11,731 bases of DNA from Hyphomonadaceae bacterium UBA2389 (GCA_002343395.1 DDSN01000140.1:1101-12831); one strand, 5' to 3'; positions 1-7,638 are shown, counted from the first letter of the stretch. Translations and numbers: made by a program. The notes: generated by a model from the letters alone, not told the origin.

Positions 1-597
1 CCCGCCGATGGCCATGAGCACGGCGGTGGACGAATTCGTGCCGGCGAGCAGATAAGCGCCAAGGGGAAGCGATAGAATGGCGATCCAGCGCAAAGGCATG
101 GATTGCACGCGCATCATGAGAACGGCAAGCGCCGCCATGAAGAGGATTTGCGCGACATAACCCAGTTGGTTCTTCGAGCCGGTGAGGCCGATCAGAACGA
201 AGCCGTCCGCCGAAGTGCCCTGCCTGCCGTTGAGGATGCAGAGAATGGAGAAGACGAACATCGCGACCATCAACACGGTGATGTAGCGCCGCGGCGTCAA
301 CAGGCGGGCCAGAAAGAGCCCTACGAAGCAGGTGAACAAGAGCTGACTGGCATAGCGCGCCGAAAGCCCCGGCGCCTCCGACCAAAGCGAGGAAATCAGC
401 GCGATGATGGGGGCAAGCATCAGCCACCACCACTTCAAAACGACGTCGACAAGCGTGGTGGTGTAGCGAGCCGCCAAAAGCGCGACGATCGCGAACTCGC
501 CAAGAATAAGAAACGGGCCGACCTCCGGCAGCTGCGTGCTCATCATGATGAGCAGCAGAAAGCCTGCAATCTCTGGCAGATAGGCAAGAAAGATCAT
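1..597 (-). CDS. O-antigen ligase / Wzy-type polymerase family membrane protein, partial (C-terminus beyond the window)
   Basis: Reading the minus strand from an ATG at 597 gives 199 residues open to base 1, so the C-terminal part is outside the window. The protein is strongly hydrophobic, with likely membrane segments near residues 8-20, 28-44, 56-71, 84-100, 105-122 and 145-160, and more after. Two features fit the O-antigen ligase/ExoQ-like family: a Trp-Ser-Glu-x-Pro stretch at 72-76 after a membrane segment, and a Gly-Ser-Lys-Asn-Gln-Leu-Gly stretch at 140-146. Such inner-membrane proteins join or polymerise lipid-linked glycans on the periplasmic side. An in-frame TAA lies shortly upstream of the ATG, which limits the start, and the ribosome binding site is weak. 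It follows the Yip1 gene by 79 bases on the same strand. The fold is well supported; whether it acts on O-antigen, capsule or another exopolysaccharide cannot be told. Confidence 0.8.
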   Translation of the reverse strand, partial: MIFLAYLPEIAGFLLLIMMSTQLPEVGPFLILGEFAIVALLAARYTTTLVDVVLKWWWLMLAPIIALISSLWSEAPGLSARYASQLLFTCFVGLFLARLLTPRRYITVLMVAMFVFSILCILNGRQGTSADGFVLIGLTGSKNQLGYVAQILFMAALAVLMMRVQSMPLRWIAILSLPLGAYLLAGTNSSTAVLMAIGG

Positions 598-676
598 CGG
601 CGGCGCTCTCGGGCGGTAAGCTTAACGCGCGCCCAAACGGAACGCTACGCCGCCGCCCGGCATAGCGCCATGCAGG

Positions 677-1870
677 TTAGGCGCCGAAGTCGCGCTCAAG
701 CTGTTCGATGTTGATGGCGTTAACCGCCGCGCGAACCTGATCGATCGATGCGCCGCCCGCGCCGTCAGCCATGATGGCGACGCCGCGGCCAACGACGCCG
801 TACTTTGCGGAGTCGCCGTTTACTTCCTCGGTGACGACGCGGCCGTTCACCGTCTGCGTGCGGGAATACCCATCCGCCGAGGTCGAATTTTGCTGCACAT
901 TGGCGGCGCCGGCGATGGCGGCCATCGCCCCCATCGCCCCCATATCCGTGACGGTAAGGGTTATGCGTGCGCCGCCGTTCGCGTAAACGGCCTCAGCATT
1001 CGCCACGCCCATGGCCGCGCCATTGGAAGACGTCTCCAGCGCGAAGCCGCCCGGCAAGGAAGCGGGCAAGCGCTGCGCCAGCAGGGCGGGATCGGCGGTT
1101 TGCGCCGTGTCGCCGTTGGCCATCGCCTGCCCCATCTTCTCCAGTTCGCCAATGTCGAGGGTGCCGCCGCCTGGCAGCGTCACCTCGCCTTGCGGCGCGG
1201 TCGACTCGGCCGAGATCACCGGCGCGTTCTGGTTCATGCTGAAACCGCCCATGCGGCCCATAGGATTGCCGCCGACCGCGCCCTGCACGGCGCCCACGAT
1301 CACACCGATGACGATCCACAACACGATCGACGCGATGATGATGGTCGCGAAATAGCCAATCCGCTTGTCTTCCGGCGTCTTCATCAGGCGCGGCAGACCA
1401 AGATACAACAGCACGAGCGAATAAAGGCCAAGAATGCCCAGCATCGCGAGCGGCGGGAAGATCGCGAACACGCCGGCAAGGAAGCTCGCCGTGGAGCCAT
1501 ACACCGCAAGCTTGTGAGCCTGGCCCATGTTTTGTTGCGACCCAAAGTTCGGCGCGAGCGCATTCGTGATCAGCGCCAGCACGTAAATGCCGACGAGTCC
1601 CATCACGATTTGAATGATCGCGCTGACGACGCCCGTCACCATCGGCACGCGGTAGCTGATGCCAAACCCAGACACGCCGAATACAGACATGCCGATGAAA
1701 CCGCAAACGGCCGCGATCGCGATCAGCGGCAAGGCGTATCCGGTGTAGAGTTGCTGCACGTTGGCTTGTTCGCCATCGATGCGGTCCCACTCGGACTGGG
1801 GCTTGAGAATGATGTTCTGAACGCGCTCTATGATGCTCGGCGCCGGCGCGCCGGTCGGGGTGTCGGTCAT
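677..1870 (-). CDS. Yip1-domain membrane protein with a large soluble C-terminal domain
   Basis: This 397-residue protein has a short cytoplasmic N-terminus, then a Yip1-type membrane domain with segments near residues 45-65, 78-104, 128-160 (probably two) and 172-198. The family-like stretch Gly-Leu-Pro-Arg-Leu-Met-Lys-Thr-Pro-Glu-Asp lies at 158-168. A Gly/Met/Asn-rich linker (about 200-215) leads to a roughly 180-residue soluble domain, predicted beta-rich to about 370 and helical at the end. By topology this domain could be periplasmic, but that is inferred. The start is supported by GGGAGG at 1876-1881 (read on the minus strand), five bases before the ATG. Bacterial Yip1-domain proteins have no well-defined function, and none is assigned here. 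The neighbour upstream at 1939-2574 is a clear paralog of the membrane domain that lacks the tail. Confidence 0.85.
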   Translation of the reverse strand: MTDTPTGAPAPSIIERVQNIILKPQSEWDRIDGEQANVQQLYTGYALPLIAIAAVCGFIGMSVFGVSGFGISYRVPMVTGVVSAIIQIVMGLVGIYVLALITNALAPNFGSQQNMGQAHKLAVYGSTASFLAGVFAIFPPLAMLGILGLYSLVLLYLGLPRLMKTPEDKRIGYFATIIIASIVLWIVIGVIVGAVQGAVGGNPMGRMGGFSMNQNAPVISAESTAPQGEVTLPGGGTLDIGELEKMGQAMANGDTAQTADPALLAQRLPASLPGGFALETSSNGAAMGVANAEAVYANGGARITLTVTDMGAMGAMAAIAGAANVQQNSTSADGYSRTQTVNGRVVTEEVNGDSAKYGVVGRGVAIMADGAGGASIDQVRAAVNAINIEQLERDFGA

Positions 1871-1938
1871 TGCTGCCTCCCTGCAACGATTCTGGTGCAG
1901 CGATGCTAGGCCGCCTCAAGGGCTTTCGCCACCCGGAA

Positions 1939-2574
1939 TCAGGTGACGCAACTTGCGAGCGAAAACAAAACTATGCCGGCGACCATCGCCGCGATCGTAA
2001 CCGTCGCCGCATAGCTCAAGGCGCGGTCCTCGGGGGCCTTCATCAGCACGGGTAGCCCGCGGAACATCACGTAAACCATCGCCGCGAGCGCGAACAGCGA
2101 AAGCCACCACAAAGGCGGCCACAAGGAAAACACGCCGGAGAGAAAAGCTGGCGTCAGTGAATAGGCCGCCACCTTCTGCGCGCCGAGATCATCGCGATCG
2201 CCGTCGAAATTGTCCGCGAGCGTGTTAATCAGCAGACCCAACAAGAACACCAGCGCGATGCTGACCACCCAGGTCACAAAACCGCGCACGACCGCTTCGC
2301 CTGGCGCGATTTCCAGCATGCGGTTGAAAAGCGTTGAGCCAATCAGGTCGCAAATCGGAGGGATCGCCGCCAGCGGCGCGACGTAGCCGATCAGGATATC
2401 GGGAACGGTGGTTTCCTCGGCCTTGATCTGCTCCCATTCCTTCTTGGGCTCGCGCAGCAATCCCCAGGCGCGCGAAAGAATGAATTCAGACTTCTTGAGC
2501 GCCTCCCGTGCGCGGACGCGCGCGTCCTCCACGCTGAAACGCTGGGCGTGCGGCTTGCCGTCTTCGGCGGACAT
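1939..2574 (-). CDS. Yip1-domain membrane protein, short paralog
   Basis: The product is 211 residues. A charged N-terminal helix (about 15-35) precedes a Yip1-like domain. The stretch Arg-Glu-Pro-Lys-Lys-Glu-Trp at 41-47 matches Lys-Pro-Gln-Ser-Glu-Trp in the downstream gene, and Gly-Leu-Pro-Val-Leu-Met-Lys-Ala-Pro-Glu-Asp at 173-183 matches the equivalent motif there. Membrane segments lie near 62-82, 97-119, 140-170 and 186-208. The reading frame stays open to an earlier start at 2622, but the ATG at 2574 has a strong AGGAGGA eight bases upstream, and the extra 16 residues are Arg-rich, so 2574 is preferred. It lies 74 bases after purA and 68 bases before its paralog, so the pair is probably co-transcribed after a tandem duplication. 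The molecular role is unknown. Confidence 0.87.
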   Translation of the reverse strand: MSAEDGKPHAQRFSVEDARVRAREALKKSEFILSRAWGLLREPKKEWEQIKAEETTVPDILIGYVAPLAAIPPICDLIGSTLFNRMLEIAPGEAVVRGFVTWVVSIALVFLLGLLINTLADNFDGDRDDLGAQKVAAYSLTPAFLSGVFSLWPPLWWLSLFALAAMVYVMFRGLPVLMKAPEDRALSYAATVTIAAMVAGIVLFSLASCVT

Positions 2575-2582
2575 GCGAAGGC

Positions 2583-2589
2583 TCCTCCT
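2583..2589 (-). promoter_or_regulatory. Strong Shine-Dalgarno site fixing the start of the short Yip1 gene
   Basis: On the minus strand the sequence AGGAGGA lies eight bases before the ATG at 2574. It decides for that start over the longer in-frame start at 2622. Confidence 0.85.
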
Positions 2590-2648
2590 GCTGGGCGATC
2601 CTAGCCGGCGCGCCCGGCCCACGCCATGGGTTCTCGCCGCGCTGGCGC

Positions 2649-3938
2649 CTAGGCCTTGAACGGATCGCGCATCAGGATCACGTCTTCACGCTCTGGGCTG
2701 GTCGACACCAGCGCCGCGGGCGCGCCGATCAGCTCCTCGATACGCCGAACGTACTTGATCGCTTTCGCGGGCAGATCCCTGGAGGAGCGGGCGCCCCGCG
2801 TGGTCTTCTTCCAGCCGTCCAGGGTCTCGTAGATTGGCGTCACCGCCGCCTGATCCTTCACGCTCGCGGGAAGGTAGTCGATGATCCTGTCGCCGAGCTT
2901 GTAGCCCGTGCAGATCTTGATCTCGTCGAAGCCGTCGAGCACGTCGAGCTTGGTGAGCGCGATGCCGTCGGCGCCGCACAATGCGACCGATTGGCGGACA
3001 AGCACCGCATCAAACCAGCCACAGCGGCGCGGCCGGCCAGTGTTGGTTCCGAACTCATGGCCAACCTCGCCGAGGCGCTTCCCGACCGCGTCATCCAATT
3101 CGGTGGGGAATGGCCCGCCCCCCACGCGCGTGGTGTAGGCCTTCACCAATCCGAGCACATAGCTGATCTTTCCGGGTCCCACGCCGGCGCCAGCCGCCGC
3201 CTGCCCCGCGACGACATTCGACGAAGTCACGAAGGGATAGGTGCCATGATCGATATCGAGCAGGACCCCCTGCGCGCCCTCGAACAAGACGCGCTTTGAT
3301 TGTTGAAACGCCGTGTCGAGAACCCGCCACGCGGGCTGGGCGAACGGCAACACGCGCGGGGCGATGGCGGCGAGCTCCCGCATCAACGCCGCCACGTCAA
3401 TCTCGGGCAGGCCCAACCCTTTGCGCAAAGCGTTGTGATGCGCCGTGAGGCGTTCGATCTTCCACGCGATCGCGTCCGTGTCGGCGAGATCAGCCACGCG
3501 CAAGGCGCGGCGACCGACCTTGTCCTCATAGGCGGGACCGATGCCGCGTTTGGTCGTGCCGATCGAGGCCGCGCCGGCTTGCGCCTCGCGTGCGGCGTCG
3601 AGATCGCGATGGAACGGCAGAATGAGGCACGCTTGATCCGAAAGCACGAGCTTGTCGGGCGTGATGGGCACGCCTTGCGCTTCGATCTTGTCGATCTCGT
3701 GGGCGAGCGCCCAAGGATCGACGACCACGCCATTGCCGATGATGGACAACTTGCCCTGCACCACGCCCGAGGGCAGCAGCGCCAACTTGTAGGTCGCGTT
3801 TCCCACAACCAGGGTGTGGCCGGCGTTGTGGCCGCCCTGAAAACGCACGACGACGTCCGCGCGATGGCAGAGCCAATCGACGATCTTGCCTTTACCTTCG
3901 TCGCCCCACTGAGCGCCGACAACAACTACGCCTGCCAT
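2649..3938 (-). CDS. purA: Adenylosuccinate synthetase
   Basis: PurA condenses IMP with aspartate using GTP to make adenylosuccinate, the first committed step from IMP to AMP, in the cytoplasm. The 429 residues match the usual bacterial length. Visible signatures are the GTP-binding loop Gly-Asp-Glu-Gly-Lys-Gly-Lys at 12-18, with catalytic Asp13. The Asn-Ala-Gly-His stretch at 38-41 supplies catalytic His41. Gly-Ile-Gly-Pro-Ala-Tyr-Glu-Asp-Lys lies at 132-140, the Gly-Thr-Asn-Thr-Gly-Arg-Pro-Arg-Arg-Cys-Gly-Trp-Phe-Asp block at 297-310, and the guanine-recognition Thr-Lys-Leu-Asp at 329-332. Nothing is missing. A purine-rich GGGGAAG lies about ten bases before the ATG. The 136-base region upstream, before the patatin stop, carries a GC-rich inverted repeat at 3971-4001. 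Two Yip1 genes follow on the same strand, but no functional link is evident. Confidence 0.98.
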   Translation of the reverse strand: MAGVVVVGAQWGDEGKGKIVDWLCHRADVVVRFQGGHNAGHTLVVGNATYKLALLPSGVVQGKLSIIGNGVVVDPWALAHEIDKIEAQGVPITPDKLVLSDQACLILPFHRDLDAAREAQAGAASIGTTKRGIGPAYEDKVGRRALRVADLADTDAIAWKIERLTAHHNALRKGLGLPEIDVAALMRELAAIAPRVLPFAQPAWRVLDTAFQQSKRVLFEGAQGVLLDIDHGTYPFVTSSNVVAGQAAAGAGVGPGKISYVLGLVKAYTTRVGGGPFPTELDDAVGKRLGEVGHEFGTNTGRPRRCGWFDAVLVRQSVALCGADGIALTKLDVLDGFDEIKICTGYKLGDRIIDYLPASVKDQAAVTPIYETLDGWKKTTRGARSSRDLPAKAIKYVRRIEELIGAPAALVSTSPEREDVILMRDPFKA

Positions 3939-3970
3939 GAATACGACTTCCCCGCCTGCCCGGACGGCCG

Positions 3971-4001
3971 CGCGCGCCCTTCGACAGGCCCTCGGCGCGC
4001 G
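3971..4001. repeat. GC-rich inverted repeat upstream of purA
   Basis: Two perfect 8-base arms, CGCGCGCC (3971-3978) and GGCGCGCG (3994-4001), flank a 15-base spacer containing CTTCGACAGGCCC. The CTTCGACAGGC core resembles a short palindromic element dispersed in many GC-rich proteobacterial genomes; this comparison is from memory. It lies between the patatin stop and the purA start. It could be a REP-like repeat, a weak terminator for the patatin transcript without a U-run, or an operator for purA. Confidence 0.5.
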
Positions 4002-4074
4002 GGCGGAATCACAATGTCGTTGTTCTTGCTAGCAGCGCCAATCGCCCGCGTCGAGGCCATGCGCGCTGCTTGGT

Positions 4075-5256
4075 TCACCATGCGTTGAATTTTTCCGGCG
4101 GCGCGGCGACGCGCATGTAGTGCGCGCCAGCGCGACGTCCAATCTGATCGAGCAAGGCCAGATTGGCGGGATCGGAATTCGTGATCGAGACGAGCCCGCT
4201 CATCTCGGCGGCCTCGATCTCGCGATTGAGCAAGGTCTGCGCATGCTCTGGGCGGCGATCTTCGGCGGCCACATCCTCGATGCGCGCGTCGAAACGCTGA
4301 AAATGGAGTAGCGGGTCGGGGGCCAGATAGGGCGCGGACGGCTGATCGCGCTTCTCGGAATTGATGAACCAGCGCGCTTGGCTTTCCGAGATCGCCTGCA
4401 TGTACGCGATCTGTTGCAGCGACACGTCATTGATCATGCCGCGCAGCGCGTTGAGCGTTTGGCCGACGAAGGTCTTGCTCCGATACTTGCGCGCGTTCGT
4501 GCGTTCGCGAATGAACCCGGTTCCGACCGAGAGGATGTAGAGCTGGTCCTTGCCCGGCTTCCAGTTGAAACCGTAAGCCGGATCCGTCGCCGCCAGCGCC
4601 AACTCCATAGCCGGGTTGTTGTAGCCGCCGACGCCGCCGTCGATCACGAACGCATCGATGGATCTGTCGCCGTCGCCGGAGGCTGGCATCTTCAGCATGA
4701 CGCCCTTGAAGAAATGCGGCGCGGCGGCGCTGGCCTGCACAATGTCGCGCAAGCGGAAGCTTCTGTTCTCGTCAAAGTACGCCCAGTCGGGGTGGTTCAG
4801 CAGAATCCACGCGCTGCCGGTGTCGATGCGCTTGCAGTGAACGGCGAGGCCGCATTTAAGGTCGGCGGAATCAAGCGTGCGCCCGCCGAACTCCGCACGC
4901 AAAGCCCGCGCGAGCGGCCCGCTCGGAAAGATCGCGCGCATGAACCCGACGCCCTGAAACCAGAAACGGCGAAACACGCGCGGGATCACGGTTTTGTACA
5001 AAGCCGATATCTCGGAGACGCTCATGCCCAGCGCGAGTCCCGTCGCGATGATCGACCCGGTGGAGGTGCCGCCGATCAGGTCGAAATAGTCGCACAACCG
5101 GTAATCCGGGCGACCGCTGCGGCGACGCAGCTCAGCTTCGAGCTCGGCCAGAATGCCGACGGTGAGCAGGCCGCGCACGCCGCCTCCGTCCAACGCGAGA
5201 ATGCGTTTCGGCCCGGGCCGTTGGAAGCGATCCTTCAGGTGATTTGTATTGGTCAC
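4075..5256 (-). CDS. Patatin-like phospholipase
   Basis: This 393-residue protein has all catalytic marks of patatin lipid acyl hydrolases. The oxyanion-hole stretch Asp-Gly-Gly-Gly-Val-Arg-Gly lies at 23-29, the nucleophile elbow Gly-Thr-Ser-Thr-Gly at 63-67 (Ser65), and the Asp-Gly-Gly of the catalytic dyad at 206-208 (Asp206). Such enzymes cleave acyl chains from phospholipids through the Ser-Asp dyad. There is no signal peptide, so it is probably cytoplasmic or membrane-associated. The start is a GTG with a GGGGGA-type ribosome binding site about eight bases upstream; no earlier methionine is plausible, and any later start would cut the first motif. It sits 72 bases after the PagL-like gene. 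Related patatins serve as effectors in CBASS defence, but no nucleotide cyclase or sensor gene is nearby, so a housekeeping or lipid-remodelling role is likelier. Confidence 0.93.
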   Translation of the reverse strand: MTNTNHLKDRFQRPGPKRILALDGGGVRGLLTVGILAELEAELRRRSGRPDYRLCDYFDLIGGTSTGSIIATGLALGMSVSEISALYKTVIPRVFRRFWFQGVGFMRAIFPSGPLARALRAEFGGRTLDSADLKCGLAVHCKRIDTGSAWILLNHPDWAYFDENRSFRLRDIVQASAAAPHFFKGVMLKMPASGDGDRSIDAFVIDGGVGGYNNPAMELALAATDPAYGFNWKPGKDQLYILSVGTGFIRERTNARKYRSKTFVGQTLNALRGMINDVSLQQIAYMQAISESQARWFINSEKRDQPSAPYLAPDPLLHFQRFDARIEDVAAEDRRPEHAQTLLNREIEAAEMSGLVSITNSDPANLALLDQIGRRAGAHYMRVAAPPEKFNAW

Positions 5257-5328
5257 GGCGCGTCCCCCTTCTGGAGCGCGCGCATTCTAATTGGCTCGGC
5301 GGGAAACTCGACTGGTTTTATCGGCGTG

Positions 5329-5913
5329 CTAGCCGCCGAACTGATAGCCCAGACGAATGCCGGCTTGATCCATGCCTTGATTGCGGCCCTCGCCCAAGAT
5401 TTGGCCGTGACTCAGATGCTCAAAGAACACTTGAGCCTCCCACGGGCCTTCAAAATCGCGCGTGAGCCCCAGCGACGTACGGAACAAGTCCTCCGAGCCC
5501 AGCAGCACATTTTCCTCGGTGAAGGCAGCTGCTTCCGGTGATCCGTTCGGATAGGGATTATTCGTTTCGCCGTCGTGCATAATATAGCCGACGCCGGGCT
5601 CGATGGCCCATCCCTCAGCGAAGTCCCAACGCCACTCAAGACCGAAACCACCGAAACTCGTGTCGCCCGCCGTGTTGATCGACGCCATCAGGTAGGGCTG
5701 AGGCGACCCCGCCCATCCTAGCCACCCCTGCGAATCGAACGAGACTTGCAGTTCGAGGTTAGGCCCGTCCTCCTTATCGGCGTTCTTACAATCGGTGACG
5801 CAGATGTTGTGCTGCATCACGCCGACATGGACCTCGTCAATGCCCGCATGCGCCGCTGGCGCCAACGTCATGGCCGCACCGAACGCCGCCACGCCAGCCA
5901 TCGTTTTCAGCAT
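5329..5913 (-). CDS. PagL-like lipid A 3-O-deacylase / acyloxyacyl hydrolase family outer-membrane protein
   Basis: The 194-residue precursor begins with a clear signal peptide; cleavage after Ala-His-Ala at about residue 23 is likely. The rest is alternating, aromatic-rich beta-barrel sequence ending in Gly-Tyr-Gln-Phe-Gly-Gly. The His-Leu-Ser stretch at 166-168 matches the His-x-Ser catalytic pair of PagL, which removes the 3-O acyl chain of lipid A in the outer membrane. The third residue, Glu in Pseudomonas PagL, aligns by the Asn-x-Gly-x-(Glu/Asp) pattern with Asp182. Cys38 and Cys42 could form a disulfide. The start at 5913 is chosen over the longer open frame because of GGAGGG eight bases upstream and the signal peptide. 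It lies 55 bases after serA and 72 before the patatin gene. Family membership is likely; activity on lipid A is inferred. Confidence 0.82.
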   Translation of the reverse strand: MLKTMAGVAAFGAAMTLAPAAHAGIDEVHVGVMQHNICVTDCKNADKEDGPNLELQVSFDSQGWLGWAGSPQPYLMASINTAGDTSFGGFGLEWRWDFAEGWAIEPGVGYIMHDGETNNPYPNGSPEAAAFTEENVLLGSEDLFRTSLGLTRDFEGPWEAQVFFEHLSHGQILGEGRNQGMDQAGIRLGYQFGG

Positions 5914-5921
5914 CGAATCTT

Positions 5922-5927
5922 CCCTCC
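5922..5927 (-). promoter_or_regulatory. Shine-Dalgarno site fixing the start of the PagL-like gene
   Basis: GGAGGG on the minus strand, eight bases before the ATG at 5913, supports the start that produces a signal peptide. The longer open frame to 6126 would overlap the serA coding region and is rejected. Confidence 0.8.
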
Positions 5928-5968
5928 GCCGGCTCAGCCTAGCGTCAACTTCCCAGGCTTGGAAGCGC

Positions 5969-7549
5969 TCAGAACCGCAACACCCGCGCGTACCGCACCT
6001 GCGGCAGCGCCTGAATGCGCTCCAACACCGCGTCCGGCACCGGTTGATCGACGCCGACCAGCGCAATCGCGTCCTCGCCTTCGGCTTCGCGCCCCAGATG
6101 GAAGGTCGCGATGTTGATCTTCGCATCGCCCAGAAGCGTGCCGAGCGCGCCGATGAAACCTGGCTTGTCCGAGTTGTTGATGAACAGCATGAAGGGATGA
6201 AACGGCGCCTCCAGCTGCATCATTTTGACTTCGGCGATCTTCGGCTTGCCCGCGATCACCGCGCCCGCGAGCGTGCGCCACTTCCCGCCGGTCTTCACCT
6301 TGACGCGGATGAGGCTGTCGTAAATCGGCGAGGTTTCGCGGGTGCTCTCGGTCAGCGGCACGCCACGCTCCTTCAGCAACGCGGGCGCGGAGACAACGTT
6401 CACATCCTGCAACAAGGGGCGAAGCACGCCGGCCAGCGCCGTCGCGGTCAGCGGCTTCATGTTGAGCTTGGCGACCTCGCCTTCGTATTCGATCGCGACT
6501 TCTTCGAGACCGCGGTCGGCGATCTGCCCCGCGAAGGCGCCCAGTTTTTCCGCGAGCGCCGCGAACGGTTTCAGGCGCGGCGCCTCTTCCGCCGTGATCG
6601 ACGGCATGTTGAGCGCGTTCGTCACCGCGCCGTTGATCAGATAGTCGCTCATCTGTTCGGCCACCTGCAGCGCGACGTTTTCCTGCGCTTCGTTGGTCGA
6701 CGCCCCCAGGTGCGGGGTCGCGATGAAATTCGGCGCGCCGAAGAGCACGTTCTCCTTCGCCGGCTCCACGGTGAAGACATCGAACGCCGCGGCGGACACA
6801 TGACCGCTTTCAAGCGCCTCGCGCAACGCCTGCTCGTCCACCAATCCCCCGCGCGCGGCATTGACGACAATCACGCCTTTTTTCGTCTTCGCAAGATTTT
6901 CGCGCGACAAGATGTTCTTCGTCATGTCGGTCATCGGCACATGGAGCGAGATGATATCGGCGCGCGCCAGCACCTCCTCAAGCTCGACCTTCTCCACGCC
7001 GATCTGCACAGCGCGCTCGGGCGAGAGAAAGGGATCGTAGGCGATAACCCGCATTTTGAGGCCAAGCGCGCGGTCGGCCACGATGGAGCCGATGTTGCCG
7101 CAACCGATCAAGCCGAGCGTCTTCGCGTACAACTCCACGCCCATGAAGCGGTTCTTCTCCCACTTGCCGGCCTGGGTGGAGACATCCGCCGCCGCGATTT
7201 GGCGCGCGGCCGCGAACATGAGCGCGATGGCGTGTTCGGCGGTCGTGATCGAATTGCCGAACGGGGTGTTCATCACCACGATGCCCTTCGCCGTCGCCGC
7301 GGGGATGTCGACATTGTCGACGCCGATGCCGGCGCGCCCGATCACCTTGAGGTTCTTGGCCGCCGCGATGATTTCGGCTTTCACTTTCGTCGCCGATCGG
7401 ATGGCAAGACCATCGTAGTTGCCGATGATCTCCTTCAGCTTCGCCGCGTCGGGACCAAGCTTGGGCTGAAAATCAACCTCGACGCCGCGTTGCTTGAAAA
7501 TTTCAACGGCGGCTTCGCTGAGTTCGTCAGAAATGAGCACTTTGGGCAT
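5969..7549 (-). CDS. serA: D-3-phosphoglycerate dehydrogenase, long form with ASB and ACT domains
   Basis: SerA oxidises 3-phosphoglycerate to 3-phosphohydroxypyruvate with NAD, the first step of serine synthesis. The 526 residues match the long class found in alphaproteobacteria and mycobacteria. The order is a split substrate domain (about 1-98 and 285-315), an NAD-binding Rossmann domain with Gly-Cys-Gly-Asn-Ile-Gly at 149-154, an intervening ASB domain (about 320-440) and a C-terminal ACT domain (about 452-526). Catalytic Arg233, Glu262 and His280 are all present (Ala-Ala-Arg-Gly-Gly, Val-Glu-Pro, Thr-Pro-His). The ATG at 7549 has AGGAAG six bases upstream; the longer open frame into serC adds Arg-rich shadow sequence and is rejected. 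The ACT domain suggests feedback by serine, as known for this class. It follows serC after 89 bases that hold two strong palindromes. Confidence 0.97.
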   Translation of the reverse strand: MPKVLISDELSEAAVEIFKQRGVEVDFQPKLGPDAAKLKEIIGNYDGLAIRSATKVKAEIIAAAKNLKVIGRAGIGVDNVDIPAATAKGIVVMNTPFGNSITTAEHAIALMFAAARQIAAADVSTQAGKWEKNRFMGVELYAKTLGLIGCGNIGSIVADRALGLKMRVIAYDPFLSPERAVQIGVEKVELEEVLARADIISLHVPMTDMTKNILSRENLAKTKKGVIVVNAARGGLVDEQALREALESGHVSAAAFDVFTVEPAKENVLFGAPNFIATPHLGASTNEAQENVALQVAEQMSDYLINGAVTNALNMPSITAEEAPRLKPFAALAEKLGAFAGQIADRGLEEVAIEYEGEVAKLNMKPLTATALAGVLRPLLQDVNVVSAPALLKERGVPLTESTRETSPIYDSLIRVKVKTGGKWRTLAGAVIAGKPKIAEVKMMQLEAPFHPFMLFINNSDKPGFIGALGTLLGDAKINIATFHLGREAEGEDAIALVGVDQPVPDAVLERIQALPQVRYARVLRF

Positions 7550-7585
7550 GAGATGCTTCCTAAAATGATGTCGGCGGTCCGGAGC

Positions 7586-7601
7586 GACCCGGCGCCGGGT
7601 C
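7586..7601. repeat. Perfect 16-bp palindrome in the serC-serA gap
   Basis: GACCCGGCGCCGGGTC is a perfect 16-base palindrome midway between the serC stop and the serA start. In RNA a small loop would be needed, giving a stem of about six base pairs. It could be an intercistronic RNA-stabilising hairpin, a dispersed palindromic element or a DNA binding site. No U-run follows, so it is not a typical intrinsic terminator. Confidence 0.7.
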
Positions 7602-7609
7602 CTCGTCGC

Positions 7610-7631
7610 GCGTTCCGCGCCTCCGGAACGC
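7610..7631 (-). repeat. Hairpin just downstream of the serC stop codon
   Basis: Arms GCGTTCCG and CGGAACGC give a perfect 8-bp stem with a 6-base loop, starting eight bases after the serC stop. There is no following U-run. Its place suggests a 3'-end stabiliser for serC mRNA or an attenuator that lowers serA expression relative to serC; both are inference. Confidence 0.65.
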
Positions 7632-7638
7632 CGTGGCG

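Noticed and set aside
103..714. A 203-codon plus-strand frame at the left end
   Set aside because: It opposes the hydrophobic O-antigen-ligase-like frame. Its own product is highly charged and without domain features.
890..1909. A 339-codon plus-strand frame opposite the long Yip1 gene
   Set aside because: Arg/His-rich shadow; the minus-strand frame has clear membrane segments, a ribosome binding site and a paralog.
2604..2618. Small hairpin GCCGG/CCGGC downstream of purA
   Set aside because: Only five perfect base pairs in GC-rich sequence and no U-run, so it is not supported as a terminator.
4075..5256. Patatin as an effector of a CBASS-type defence system
   Set aside because: No cyclase, sensor or accessory defence gene lies in the neighbourhood; flanking genes are core metabolism and envelope functions.
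4378..5541. A 387-codon plus-strand frame
   Set aside because: It spans the antisense of both the patatin and the PagL-like genes, whose catalytic motifs are intact on the minus strand.
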